64,000 bases of DNA from Psettodes erumei. Taxonomy: Eukaryota > Chordata > Actinopteri > Pleuronectiformes > Psettodidae. Every line of letters starts with the position of its first letter. Positions within the stretch are counted from its first letter, which is position 1. The notes under the pieces are model-generated. The model saw only the letters and a list, made by a program, of their open reading frames with translations, was not told the origin of the DNA and did no database searches. A program made the translations under genes and the position numbers. The stretch lies in assembly GCA_016785225.1 (NCBI GenBank), contig JAFBJZ010000850.1:62001-126000 (forward strand), in the 5' to 3' direction. Positions 12,161-24,104 of this stretch are shown here, in pieces.

Positions 12161-12330
12161 CTCTGTGCTCCACTGTGGGTTGACTGTGTTGCAGACCACA
12201 CCAGAGCGTTTCTCCTGGCCGTGGTGCGGCAGCGAGGGGAAGATGCTGTGCTTTCCGGGCTGGATGGAGAGCTTCAGGTAAGGGTCAGGATTGAAGAACA
12301 TCCCCTTCTTCAATCCAACTGCCTGGAGGT
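12161..12330 (-). CDS. hecw1: hecw1 coding exon 6: first half of C2 domain
   Basis: Acceptor CCCTCAG, donor GAG|gtgcac; 170 bp, phase 1 in and phase 0 out. It encodes about residues 210-266, beginning (D)LQAVGLKKGMFFNPDPYLK and containing SIQPGKHSIFPSLPHHGQEK and NTVNPQW. The pattern NPDPYLK..I.PG and N..NP.W is typical of C2 domains (phospholipid or Ca2+ binding). The donor is weak (gtgcac) and runs into a 42-base CA tract on the transcript. Reading through it would add His-Thr repeats and then a foreign tail, so the exon must end near here. Confidence 0.94.
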
Positions 12331-14009
12331 CTGAGGGACATGACATTAGCAGTTAGCAACGGCACAAAAATGTTGAGCTATGATGAGCTAGGGCGACAAC
12401 ATCCAAAGCCTTTACTATGAATTTTAAAAACTGACTGCCAGACTGAGGAGAAAGTTAATGTATGTATGTGTAGTCTCAGTAACCTTTGACCACCAAAATC
12501 GAATTTGTTCATCCGGGAGTCCAAGTAGACATGTGTGGCAAATTTGAGGAAATTTCTGAGATCGCATTCACAAAAATGAGACAGATGGTCACAGCTCCAC
12601 GTGGCATGGACATGGTCACCCACACAGAGTCAAAATATAGTTGCACATCTACACAAACATTTAAAGAGAGCGGGGGTTGGTGTGGGTGGGACTGGATCTT
12701 GGCCATGGCCGTCTGCGTGTTGTGCTGCGTTGGCAAAAATGACAGAAATTCCACGGTGAAGCTGCGGCGCAGTTTTGCTCCACATTTTGATTCTGGCATT
12801 GCATTATGTTATTAAAAAATCCAGAGGAAGCCAGTTACACTTAATTTCACTCTTGATCCTTTGAGAAAGATTAACCCAAATCCTTCCTCCAGCACAGGGC
12901 TGCCTCCAGGTGGAGAGACACGGCTGTAAATGAAAAAAAAATGAGGCGACTGACACAGTTAACAGCTAAGAGCTGATTTGTAAAAGAGCCACGTGCGCTT
13001 TGGCATATGTTTGTCATACGACAAATGTGAAACTTTTGTGAAAATACCCATCCATGGCCATCTTTTTAGACAGGAGGATGACTGGGAAAATACTGTTATG
13101 AGTGAAATAAAACCTTATAACAGGTCTACTGGCAGGCTGTGTTGCCATAGAGATCTGGGTGTCATTGTTAATGAGCACAATATTGCAGAGTGTGTCGCTG
13201 AAACTGCTGAAATATGCTTTCCCTTTTTGAAAAGTGTCAAGGCTGTTTGGGAGTGAAACTGAATTTGAAGTGGGTTATGAAACCCTCTCACCGAAACCGT
13301 AGGTAATGCGTGATGTAAGACTACATGATAAGTGATGTAAGACATACAGTGTTTGCAGCAGATTCAAGTAAACACTGCATGCACTGCTAAGTCTGTAAGG
13401 TGAAGCGATGAGTTCCATCTTTGCTGTGCATATAGGGACTGCTGTAGTGAAAGTTGTCTGTTCATCTGAAGGTGTAAACAGACACGGCTAATACAGTATG
13501 TTTTTAATGGTGTCAGACTGTCAAAATGTAGATAAGCTGAAGTTGTAGCTAACTCACTGAATACATGGTGACATTCTACTTCCTGACTACATCCCCTCAA
13601 GCATTGTGGGAGCTGTGGTCTGAAGATTCAAGGCATGATTATCATCATCACCTTAATATATTCAAGACTCGATTTTGTGGTGGATGCCCACTGCATCACA
13701 CTTTGAAAAACCCTGATTTAGAGCTTTCCTCTTTTCTTCTTGTAACCTTTCCTTGTGGCCTTTACTCTATTCTTCTCCGAGCAAAGAACTGCTGCTGCAG
13801 TAGACACTTTGCTAAAAGGTAAATTTAGTCTGATTGTTTTCTGACAGCCAATACTGAAATGTCATTGAACGTGAGAGCTGCAGGTCAAGAGAAGGGTCAG
13901 ACGAGGAAAGTGAGGAAAGCGTGTGAACGCACTGATTGAAGGGTGCTCAGCAGAGGAGGGAAGTCATGCAGGAATACGTGGACAGAAAAAAGACAAGTGT
14001 GTAGCATAC
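12331..14009 (-). other. hecw1: hecw1 intron 5-6 (1.7 kb)
   Basis: Donor gtatgc, acceptor ccctcag. No repeat family or other gene recognised. Confidence 0.88.
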
Positions 14010-14085
14010 CTGACAGGGAGAAGTTAATGAGTCTCCTGTTGCCCAGTCCATGGTTGACTTCAGGACTAACCACTGGCTTTAATAC
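14010..14085 (-). CDS. hecw1: hecw1 coding exon 5: linker into C2 domain
   Basis: A 76-bp exon with acceptor TCTTTAG and donor TCAG|gtatgc, phase 0 in and phase 1 out. It encodes VLKPVVSPEVNHGLGNRRLI, then NFSLS. Only the end (G..RRLI.FSLS, human GSRRLISFSLSD) is clearly conserved; the first half diverges from human in sequence but keeps the length. Phases fit both neighbours, and the position between the RATTP exon and the GLKKGMFF exon is exactly where the human protein has this segment. Confidence 0.9.
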
Positions 14086-16438
14086 CTAAAGACAGAGACA
14101 GACAGGAGCAGTTACAAGCTGTCTGTGAACAAGAGGGACATGAAAACACACTCAACCCTTCTATCATCGTCCTGCTTTTCCTGCAAGATGAAACTTTAAT
14201 GATGCCCATGAGGGAAGTGGGTCACTGCAGCCAAATAATGTTATGCTAGTAAAAAAAACATAACAGCATACAAGTAAAGAAATGATACAGGAAAGCAAAA
14301 GCAAGTCAAAACTGAGTAGAATAAAAATGCATAGCAATTAAATGCACGTTAAATACACGAGTACATTCCTTCAAGTCCCAAAGATGTCTTCAAGTAATAA
14401 GTTTATGTAGGGACAAAGGGTTAGCTCCATACAGGCTTTTTTTTTTTTTAAAGCTCCATTTTCAGCATGACAGCGTCCTGCGATCAATACCCTGTCTTCA
14501 TTATCCTGACATTGATTCCTCAGCCAGGAAGAGGAGGAGCATGGGGGATGGGAGGAGAGACTGAGGAGCTGATGGCGGGCGGAGAAAGTGGAGGAGAGTG
14601 GAAATACTGTGTCGGGTCGGTTCCGCCATACAGTGGAAATGTTTTGCTTGACATCCCTAACACCCTAAACCCAGATGAATAAGGAAAAAAAGAAAGGATA
14701 ATGGCAGAGATACTGTATCTTCGGTGTTATCGATCTATTCAAGCCACAGGGGAAAATGCACTGTCAGAGACTCGAGTTTCACAAATTCTTCATTCCCTCT
14801 GGATTTTGTTCGACTTGTTCTTACCCACATCTGAAACTGGGTACAAATAATCCTGTGTGAGGGCAGCAAACATTAGTGCCATATGCAGAGCATCTGAAAG
14901 TGGGAAGCAAATGTAAAGAATTAACGAGACGAACACTACTACCAATAATAATGATAGCAATCTAGCAAAATTGGCCGGAGAGTGTGTGAAGATATGTTGC
15001 CAGGAGAAAGGCTGGATCTGCTGCTTTGCTGCACTCTTGTCACCACAACATTGGCCAGGATGAAAAGTTGTAATCAACGGATGGTTGATTAAGCAGCGGG
15101 CTGACAGGCCAAGAGAAATCAAAAGCGGGGCAGATGGGCATCGGCGCCTTACTCGCACATTGGCGAATCCACATGTACTGTGTATCAATTTATGATTCGC
15201 AATATTGAGATCACAGGAACAGGGCAGAGGGACTTAATACTTTCCAAAGACCTGAGATGGATGCATCATATCATGATCAGAGACATATACATGCTCTGCC
15301 AGAACCAGAGAATTTTCTAAAGCATAGCTTTAATTCATGTGAAATACACATGAAAATCTGTTATTTCATTGATAAAGACAATTTTGATTTCACACTGACT
15401 CAGACTATAGTGTGGTCTTGCATGGTTCGGTCAACCAATCGATGCAAAAGCAATAAGACAGGAAGTGAAGCAGGGAAATGGAGATGTTGCAGGAACATAA
15501 AAAGCCAGTGTGTAAGAGTATTCAAAAACACTGCAGTAACACATGCAAAATTCAGTGTCAGGTCTGAATGCTTATACAACCGGTTGCGAAACAAAACAAC
15601 AACAAAAAAATGGCAGTGAAAACAACAAGATAAAGGGATAAAGGAAATGACAGATGTGTGGAGCAATTCATTTTAATGAGATGCTAATCTGCCTTGCTGA
15701 GTACAGTCAGAGAGAGAAGTGCCAGCGCGGGTCTCCTCAGTGATTCTAATCTCGCAGATAAACCAAATGACAACTTCATCCATCTGCGGCACACTTTATA
15801 TAATCGGCGATCCGACTGCAGGAGGCAGAGGAAGCCCAGACGCTCCGCCACTTTCAGAACAGAAAAAGAACAGAATGTACAATTTATGAGCATCCTTTAG
15901 GCATTGCGAGAATCTTAAATGATGAAGGAGGGAGCGAGTCCTTACACAATAAAAGCACCCTTCCCCCAGCCAAAGCGATCTTAAAGGAGACGGCTCACGT
16001 TCAAGAAACGGATCCACAGCTGATTACAAGTCAGACGCACCAACCTCCGCGTGAGAGTGTGGAAGATATTTTAATACACGCCAGTGGCTTTTAAGACGGA
16101 AGGGCCGGGCAATCGAACTCAGTTAGTGTGGTCGAACACCGGTGCAGGGTAATGTGGAGGTTACGTCAGCTCAGCGTTGAGTGCGAACCTGTGGTGGGCA
16201 GTTTGTCACGTCATCGTCTCAGTGTTTCCCAACTAGGAGATCAACTCTCACTGCCTGATATATGGTTTGATGAAATAAGACTGTATAATAAGGTGTTCCA
16301 CTGATAATATTTTAATTGCCCACTTCCTTCTGTCAAATAAATATCTAAACAATACAAAATATGCAGCTCTGTCTCTGTGTCAATCTCACCCATGCCTGTG
16401 TTTCAGCCAGCTCTCCCACAGAAGGATGCTGGCTGCTG

Positions 16439-16475
16439 TCCTCCTCCTCCTCCTCCTCCTCCTCCTCCTCTCCTA
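16439..16475. repeat. (TCC)n microsatellite
   Basis: About eleven TCC/CTC units. They create a leucine-rich open frame on the plus strand that mimics a signal peptide but has no other support. Confidence 0.92.
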
Positions 16476-19302
16476 CATCTCTCTCTCTCCTGCAGCTCTC
16501 CCTTCCCGACCCTGGCTGCTGGCAGCTGAAGCAGTGTGGAGAGACAAGACTTTTCTGAAGCTACCCGACCACCTGGTAGAGTGGTTGGGTAGGTTCAGTT
16601 CGGACGGACTAGGAAGCCCGCTTGACTACTCTCTCACTTTTTAAATGCACTGCATGTATTTGTATATGTCGCATTTTGTATTGTATTTTTGGCCTTGAAG
16701 GTATTCAAATTAAAATTCAGACAGTTAAATCACTGAGTTTCTGACGCAATTTGATACAACCAGCAGGTAAAGTACCGCGATAGTTCCAGCATGTAATGTG
16801 CTTTTACTGTCTCTTTCACATTTCACTTTGCATGCTGATAGATAAAATAAGACATTAATTGGTGAGCTTTGAAGACATTGGAGACTTTGGAGTGAGTTTC
16901 CCATCTTCATTCAGAGAGCAGAGGTTGGCAGACCAGACTTTGGTTTATGGTGTGAATGTGCATAACTGCAAGAGGGGGGCACTTCCAAAACAGAGCTGTC
17001 TCTCAGTGAAGACTTCAAGACTTCAAAAGAACATGGCATATTATAAGCCATACAGCATTTGGGAAATACACTCTGCTCCTTTCTTTTCTGCAGTGAAATG
17101 AGAAGATGGATATCAATCTGGTTTCTGTGTGTTAGGTACAAAGCTGGAGTCAGGATGCAGTTAACCTCTTTTAGTGTGAAAAGTTGAAACTGGATGGAAA
17201 CAGCTTGCCTGGCTTTTTTCCAAAGTTTAAAAACATGGCCTCCAAAACCTTAAAATCTCTATCCCGTTTGTCTCATCCGTGCACAGAAAGAAATGATGCT
17301 TGCTGAAAGACAAAGTGCAGTTTGTGCAGCCCTCCAGCTACAGCAATGGCTGCCAGGAAGCTAAACAGCATAATCTGTAAAATGTTCCTAAATATTGCCA
17401 CGTTTCATCTGTTCTTGTTAATTAATTTGATAAATTGGCAAACTACTGTATCAGCCTAACATTATCATCAAGTTAGTGTCTACAGCAAAGGAATAAGAAG
17501 ACGCCACCAGCTTGTCAGAGCATCATATTTTACAAGCAAACACGAACCCACTGTGTTGCATCTTGTGTCGCAGCGTACTTCCACAGCTCAGCGACACAGC
17601 TCAGATTCCGAGGGTGAGACTGATCAACAGCCTGTTTGCTTTGTGACCCATGCAATCTGATGCATGTGTCTTTCAAGCTGCTAAAGGAAAACAAAAGGAA
17701 AGAGGCAGTCGGCTGAATGAGCCATCAAAAGCATATGTGTAAGAAAAGATGAAGGCACGGGCGACGCAAACATGTATGGTTACCCAGGCTATCCAGCTGA
17801 GCCTCGTCCTCCTTCGGCGCCTCCTCTCGGGATGACAGGGAGATAGCAGTCCCAGCTGGAGACACATCCCGTCCATCACACACATAAACCGACGAGTGCC
17901 TTCTCTGTCTGCTGCAGGTTGTAATTGACTAGCAAGAGCAAACCAAAGTCAAAGCAAACAAATCTCCCTCCACTGTCTCCCGGTCTGTCCATCTCCGCTC
18001 CTCTTCTTCTTCTCCTCCTCCTGTCCCTGCTGCGTCGGCCTCGAGCAGATTGACCCGCTGCTTTTCCAGCCTCGTACATCCAAAAACCTCAGCGACTCAC
18101 CTGAACTGGACTACCCTGCGCTATCTCCAGTCTTCACTCCCTCCCCATCTCACTTCCTGTGGCGGTTATTTTTGCTCCTTTGTCCTCAGGAAGTGAGTAC
18201 AGATCAGGTTCTGGGCCCATCAGCATTTCCAGAGGCCCGCGGCAGCAGAATAGGAGGGCAAACATGGAAATCCAATCGCCCAGCTGGACACCCGCTTGAC
18301 AACAGGGTCTCTCTGATAGATGCTTTAGAAGGACAATGGCGATATTGATATAGTGACAGTAATATGTGGTACTGCTGCTTAAAAAAATTATCTAATGATT
18401 TTCATGTGAATATTTCTCCTGTAGTTACTTTGCAATAGGCACAGAAAACCCTGCTTATCCAGTGGCCAGACATTACTATGTCTGGCAGCATTAGACTGAC
18501 TCCTTTAAAAGGTACAGATATAAATACCTTTCGTGTTGCTCAGTGTCGCAATACCTTGCGGTTATAATGGTACAATGCCCCTTTTACGAGTAATGGTAAT
18601 TTGCAAATTGCAGTGATGGAGGGTTAAGTGTTTTAAAGTGACTTAAATGCATCCCGGAGCTGTGAGTCACAGCCGGTTCTGCTCGAGGAACTGCTGACCA
18701 TGTCAGGGAATGGGAGGAAACAGCAGCCAAACCTCAAAATGTCAATACAACACAAGACTGACACGCACCTGTCCCTGTCATGCAGTACTCCCTGCATCAC
18801 ATCTCTCCCTCAGCAGCACCGGGGTAGCGTACCATTCAATATCTCCAGAAGCAAGCTATTTTTTCCCCCATTATGTAATGGGGTTAGTACGACAGGACGG
18901 ACGACAAGCTCAGAAATGACTGCGCTGCATCACGCAGTCTTTGAAAAACTGAACGCTGGTTCAATTTTACGACATGGCATCCTCCAGATTATTATGACGA
19001 CGGGGCACAGTAGGCGAAAGAGTTTTTTAAACAGATGTGCATAACACCGTGATTAAAACTAATGCACTGCATCACATCACATGTGGGAATTGTGGATCAT
19101 CTGACATAAATGGAGACATCCCACAGCAGCCTGGGTGGTTGTGACCAAAGCCACATTTGTGAATGCCCCTAGTGTAGCACACCACAATTTCAATGTAAAA
19201 GGTCGCTACACAAACCAACTGCAGCTATTAATGCACAATATTCGTCATGGAATACCATGAAGGATGCATCTGATTGGTCCGAAATTATAACATAAACATA
19301 TA

Positions 19303-19437
19303 GCCAGAGTCACAAAGAAGTGGATTCAGAGACGAGAGGAACAAGGAGTTCTGCAGCTGATGGTCTGGCCCCCACAGAGTCCTGATCTCAACATCATGCA
19401 GTCAGTCTGGGATCACATGAGGGGACGAAACGGATGA
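19303..19437 (+). pseudogene. Tc1/mariner-like transposase relic (C-terminal part)
   Basis: The plus strand reads ARVTKKWIQRREEQGVLQLM, then VWPPQSPDLNIMQSVWDHMR, to a stop at 19435-19437. WPPQSPDLN followed by a residue pair and W is the hallmark around the second catalytic Asp of Tc1 transposases (usual form W.AQSPDLNPIE.LW), and the preceding HT..V..W part is also recognisable. The normally following Glu position is changed (IMQS in place of IE), no upstream catalytic domain was found, and no terminal repeats were seen. It is a dead fragment inside a hecw1 intron. Confidence 0.8.
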
Positions 19438-20065
19438 CACGTGGTACTGACGTGCATCCTAAGCGGACAGCTCCTCATCTCTACTTCAGGCTGGAGGCTC
19501 CAGGCTACACCAGCCGCTAAGAGCATGGCACAGTCAAATATCTGACACGCACAGATGCTGATTGGGTAACGTAGGCCCCATTAAGAAGAGGAATGTGTTG
19601 CATCATGTGCAGCAGTTTGACCCTTTTGTCCATCAGTCCATCAGTTGATATTTATAAAGTTTGAAGTGCACTGGACTTAAAGGGTTATTGCTGTAGTACA
19701 TTATCCACCAGACACACAAGTTAAACACACAGACACACATAAAGCATCAGCACTGGAAAATGAGAGAAATGGGTTGAAGTTAAATCACAGGATTTGGTGA
19801 ATGTAATGTATGCATTAATTAAAGATCGTCACTGCATATACTCAGTGGCTTCTGCAGTAATTTGTCTTTCCATCAGAGTTGTAGGTCTAGCTTGGCAAGC
19901 AACCGTTTCATCAGGCTTCCTCACCACTCAGCTTGATTGACGTGACTGACTGCAGTGTCCCTTTCCCACTGGACACAAGATACTAAGTGAACAGCGAAGC
20001 CCCACAGATCTCAGACAGCTGCACGTGTTGAAATAAATAAATCCTTGAGGCGCGCTGAGACTCAC

Positions 20066-20160
20066 CGGTGCAGGGCCCTTCTTGATGATCACGGTGGGCG
20101 TGGTGGCCCGCAGCGCTCCCGTCACACCGTGGTAGTATCTGAAGCAGACCTGGGTCTCAG
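20066..20160 (-). CDS. hecw1: hecw1 coding exon 4: end of HECW N-terminal domain
   Basis: Acceptor CCCCTCAG, donor CCG|gtgagt; 95 bp entered in phase 1 and left in phase 0. It encodes (S)ETQVCFRYYHGVTGALRATT, then PTVIIKKGPAP. Human HECW1 has ETKICFKYYHGVSGALRATT at the matching place, so identity is high. The downstream intron is about 6 kb. Confidence 0.95.
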
Positions 20161-22444
20161 CTGAGGGGGACACACAGATGTGTTGGAAAGAGAGAAAATT
20201 AAACAAGAGTTAGTAAAAAATGAGCCCAAATCTTTTTCATCTATAGACAGTCAGAATGAGTCTCTCCAGCAAAGACTTCCTGCTTGATGTACCCATGTGA
20301 TTGATCATTGCTAAAACATTCTCCTCAACACTCTTTACAGGGGCTAACACAAGTGTGGTTACAACACAAAGCCATCTATATCTTATGATGATGATGATGT
20401 TGGTGCGCAAGCACAAAAGTTTGTGCATATTTTAAATGAAGCACAGGGCTTTAATTAGTGATTTAAATTCAAATGTTATTTAAAACATCTGACATGTCCT
20501 CAGTAGCTTTGACAGAACTAACTTGTATGTTATCATTTATTAATGATGACTGCATCATAGGGGACGACGTGGTGTACAGCGGTTAGCTCTGTTGCCTCAA
20601 AGCAAGTTCTGCTCTGAAACCCCAGTTACAACGGGGGCCTTTCTGTGTGGACTCTGCTTGTTCTTCCTGAGCCCGCCTGGGTTTCCTCCAGGTATCATGC
20701 ACGTCATGTTATTTGGTGACTATAAATTGTCAATAGGTGTGAATGGTTGTTTGTTCCTATATGTCGGCCTTGTGCTCGACCGAGGACCTGTCCAGGGTGT
20801 GGACAGGATGTTGCCAAATGTCAGCTGGGATAGGCTCTGGCACAGCTGAAGGACAATAGATGGCTAAACTATAACATTTTACATAACACGTTTTCAGTTT
20901 TTCCTTACATGAATGACTAAATTTAACAAAGTTAAGTTATTTCACTGAAGTAATCAGTAATCGCTGAAGTTTGACATTTATCCTTTCTGGGACTCCAGGG
21001 TCTATTGGAAAATAGGGGCAGTAGAGCAAAAAAAAAGCAAAATGCTTTGGGGACAGGAGCAGATTAAGGTCATAGTAAAGCTCCCTGTTTTTCTGCTTAG
21101 TTGGCCAGACACACTGAAATGGTTTGACGAGAAGAGGGGAACCCCACAGCAACACTGCGTGGAAGATGAATGAATATACTGTGAGGAAGAGGGGAGGGCG
21201 GCAAAAATATTGCTCATCATTTCTATTTGCACACAGGAGCTCACATTATGTAATCTTTAACTGTGTACAGAAATATTCCTCATTATGACACAATCACAAT
21301 CCAGTTTACAACTATATAATGGAAGACACTACAAAAGACAGAATATTTATGTCCTTTGGACCTCTTTGTCTCCCACCTGTGATGGTGTCAGGTTTTCTTT
21401 TCTTTTATTGTGAATTGGGTCATGTGCTACTTACCCATTTTTTATTATTTTATACATCACATTTTTTAACCCTGAAATGATACTGAGTTTTTCTAGCTAC
21501 AAAACAAAAAACTAAAATTTCTGAAGAACAATTATAACTTTTCAACAAATGGAAGTGGTTTTCTTTTCATTTTTGCAAGTAGTATTGTGTTAGTGATACA
21601 TTAGTGATGGTGAATTAGTTTTAATATTTGTTTTCTATACTCAGAGTCATCGTCTCACTGACCTCACTAAAAATGTTGTGGGAAAGTATGAATCCTTGAA
21701 ATGGTTTCAGAGGTTAAAAAGCCTAAAACGTCTGAAAAAGCCTCCTGTAGCTGTGACAGAGGGGCTGGTCTATTACTAAACAGAAACACCTGGGCAGCTT
21801 TGTGCTGATAAATTTATTCTCTTTCATTTGTGCATCCATATAGTCTCTCCCACTCATACAAACCATTCCCCATGCCCCAGCATGCAGAAACTGTGCACCA
21901 TTTGTGACTGTCTGAATGCATTTCCTCTGCGTTTCCCTCTAACGATGTGCTTCCTCAGGCGACCCTCACACTTTTAACAGACATGGGTACTTCACACGCT
22001 ACTGCTGCAATATCTGAGCCATGAATACTGTTTAAGAATACTACAGTGAAGACAACTTGACACATGAAATTGAATAAAATTTTCTGATATAATTTAAATT
22101 GCAGTGAATGTACTGTAATTATGAGTACTTATATTTGCCCATACTGTCTACAACGTGTGCTTCACATCTGACCTCTTTGTTGCAGCGCAAACAAACTCTG
22201 GTGTGTTTGCATTCATTTGCCGCCATGTTTCTGTTTGAAGCGCCAAGAAATTGGCCAAATTTCACTATAAAACAGCTTAATACGAGCTGGACGAAGTGGT
22301 AAAACTGATTTACGTTATGTACAATGTAGGCTGTTAATGGAAGACCTCAACTGGAGCTGATGTTAATGAGAAACTCGTAGCCTCGGGGGGGTGAAAAACT
22401 GTTTTCTGCTCAAAAAAGTGCAGCGGAGAGTTTTCATTACTTAC
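20161..22444 (-). other. hecw1: hecw1 intron 3-4 (2.3 kb)
   Basis: Donor gtaagt, acceptor cccctcag. It contains the SINE-like repeat at 20560-20880. Nothing else recognised. Confidence 0.88.
20560..20880 (+). repeat. tRNA-derived SINE-like teleost repeat
   Basis: The order of blocks (GTGGTGTACAGCGGTTAGC, GTTGCCTCA.AGCAAG, TTTCTGTGTGGA, TTTCCTCCAGG, GGTGACTATAAATTG, AGGTGTGAATGGTTGT, GACCTGTCCAGGGTGT, GTCAGCTGGGATAGGCTC) matches a very abundant teleost repeat known from memory. The 5' end resembles a tRNA box A; box B is degraded. Ends are approximate. Confidence 0.8.
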
Positions 22445-22552
22445 AATCACTCAAATGGGAGCTGGAGTCAATTTTCCAAACTATCTGTCCCTTGTGTGAG
22501 CCATTGATGCCCCGGTTCTTGTAGTCCAGAAAATTCTCCGACAAAGCCTCAT
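22445..22552 (-). CDS. hecw1: hecw1 coding exon 3: HECW N-terminal domain
   Basis: Acceptor TTTCCAG, donor GATT|gtaagt; 108 bp, phase 1 in and phase 1 out. With the preceding G it reads DEALSENFLDYKNRGINGSH, then KGQIVWKIDSSSHLSD. Human HECW1 has DEVLSENFLDYKNRGVNGSH at this place. The stretch after KID (SSSHLSD) is the least conserved part. This exon belongs to the N-terminal module typical of HECW1 and HECW2, which precedes the C2 domain. Confidence 0.94.
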
Positions 22553-23402
22553 CTGGAAAGAGAAGAAATAACTGATGCAACCAAAATCAGCAGACAGAGC
22601 ATCAACCTTCCAGAATCCTTTGAAGGTTCATTTTTAATTTTTAATTTCCTGTCGTACTCACTAACATGAATTGCGTTTGATTGTCCATGAAGGACTGTTA
22701 ATGAGAGTGACATTTATTTGCTGCTGATGCTTTCAGGTGCCATGGCTTCTCATTAGTGAACCAGCTCTTACACGACACCGCATGAAGAATCTCATCCAGC
22801 ACAAGTGCAGAGATAATGTCACGGCTGCAAATGAGGCAGCAACTCCAGATAATATCATTAACAAGACTCCAGCCATGCTACTGCCTCTGTGCTTAGTCAC
22901 AGCGGTGCTTTGAGCAAAATGCTGACATCAGCATCCTAAGATGCATACAGAACAATATTGGTGTTGAGCAGGTATAATGTATACCGTCTTCAACAGCCTA
23001 GTTTACAGTGGTAGCATGCTAACATTTGTTAATTAGTACGAAAACAAAAAGTACAGCTGAAGATGATGGAAATGCCATTAGTTTTTCAGGTATTTGGTCA
23101 TAAAACAAAAAAATGATGGCCAAATTAAATTTGGACTGTTCAAGCTGTTTCCCTCTCAAACCCCAAATGTCAACCTCATGATGGTGCCATATAAGCAGAT
23201 CACCAAAGTCAGCAGGGTTCAATACATCTAACCTCAAACACAATATAATAACTTATTACATTAAAAGGTTTTTTTCAGTTTTTCTTACATGTCCTCTTTT
23301 GCCCTTATCAGTTAGACAAACCTCAACTTAAACTATAGTACTATACTATAAAGTACTATTCATCTTGTATCAGTCATTTTCGTCATGTCATATCTCACTT
23401 AC
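22553..23402 (-). other. hecw1: hecw1 intron 2-3 (850 bp)
   Basis: Donor gtaagt, acceptor tttccag. No other feature recognised. Confidence 0.9.
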
Positions 23403-23724
23403 CAACATGATACATTCCGATCCAGTCTCCAGCATCCACTTCCTCCTTGATGTCCCATGTGATCACCAGGTCTTCAGACTGGCCTATGGTGTAGTGGGAC
23501 GCGCTGATGGTGAGAGTGGAGCGGGCGTCTGGGGAGACCAGATCAGTGTCACTGGTGGACCGCGACAGCCCCAGCATGAAGCCCTCCTGGTTCAGACCGT
23601 TGACAGCGTAGGTGTCCGGGCCGTAGCTGTGACGAACCGCATCCTTACAGCGCTGACGGGTCTGACTGCTGCGGGCTGGGGAGGCCATGGCTGCCAGGCC
23701 CAGGAACCGATTCTGGTACAAGTT
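23403..23724 (-). CDS. hecw1: hecw1 coding exon 2: N-terminus, start of HECW N-terminal domain
   Basis: Acceptor CTGCAG at 23730-23725, donor TTG|gtaagt at 23403/23402; 322 bp entered in phase 0 and left in phase 1. It encodes residues 10 to about 117, beginning NLYQNRFLGLAAMASP and containing RSTSDTDLV and the family signature DLVITWDIKEEVDAGDWIG. These match human HECW1 closely. An in-frame ATG at 23688 sits in a perfect Kozak context (gcagccATGg) and could start a shorter protein. The homologous position is where I recall HECW2 starting (MASSAR). Reading past the donor reaches a stop at once (GK then TGA), which supports the boundary. Confidence 0.95.
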
Positions 23725-23957
23725 CTGCAGCAAAGTACACCACAAGAAGCTGTTAGGAAAATAAAAAGGTTTGGTTCATGTGCCAAAGAAATTCAAATGT
23801 GGATACCGTCAGAGTTCTTCTATAATTATTTAGCTTCATCAGAATACAATATACGCCTTTACCGGACATGGTGTTGAAGACAGGCAATGGATAAAATATC
23901 AGAAACACCCTTAACATATTACAAGCCAATATAACAGCCAACACCACAAATATATCA

Positions 23958-24104
23958 TCAGCCTAATAGCATATCTGCCTAACTCATTTTTGGGTCGAAT
24001 TGAGATACTGGCCTAACTACCCTCCTAACACTGTTGCACCACCCTAAATAACTGCCTATGTCCTCACCTTAAAAAATGAGTTAGGCAGATATGCTATTAG
24101 GCTG
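23958..24104. mobile_element. MITE-like element with 34-bp inverted repeats
   Basis: Left arm 23958-23991 (TCAGCCTAATAGCATATCTG...) and right arm 24071-24104 are reverse complements over 34 bases with at most one mismatch, around a 79-base spacer. Weaker similarity continues a few bases outward (ATATAT flanks). This suits a small non-autonomous DNA transposon or foldback element. No target-site duplication was confirmed and no superfamily can be named. Confidence 0.6.

Larger units (their letters stand above)
14086..20065 (-). other. hecw1: hecw1 intron 4-5 (about 6.0 kb)
   Basis: Donor gtgagt, acceptor tctttag. It contains a poly-T run near 14441, a TCC microsatellite at 16439-16475 and a Tc1-like transposase relic at 19303-19437. 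No other gene was recognised. Confidence 0.88.

Noticed and set aside
16426..16644. Plus-strand frame resembling a signal peptide (MLAAVLLLLLL...)
   Set aside because: The leucine run is created by the TCC microsatellite. The rest is unmatched and lies in a hecw1 intron.
23365..23877. 170-codon plus-strand frame
   Set aside because: Antisense to hecw1 coding exon 2, extending into introns, with no recognisable protein content.
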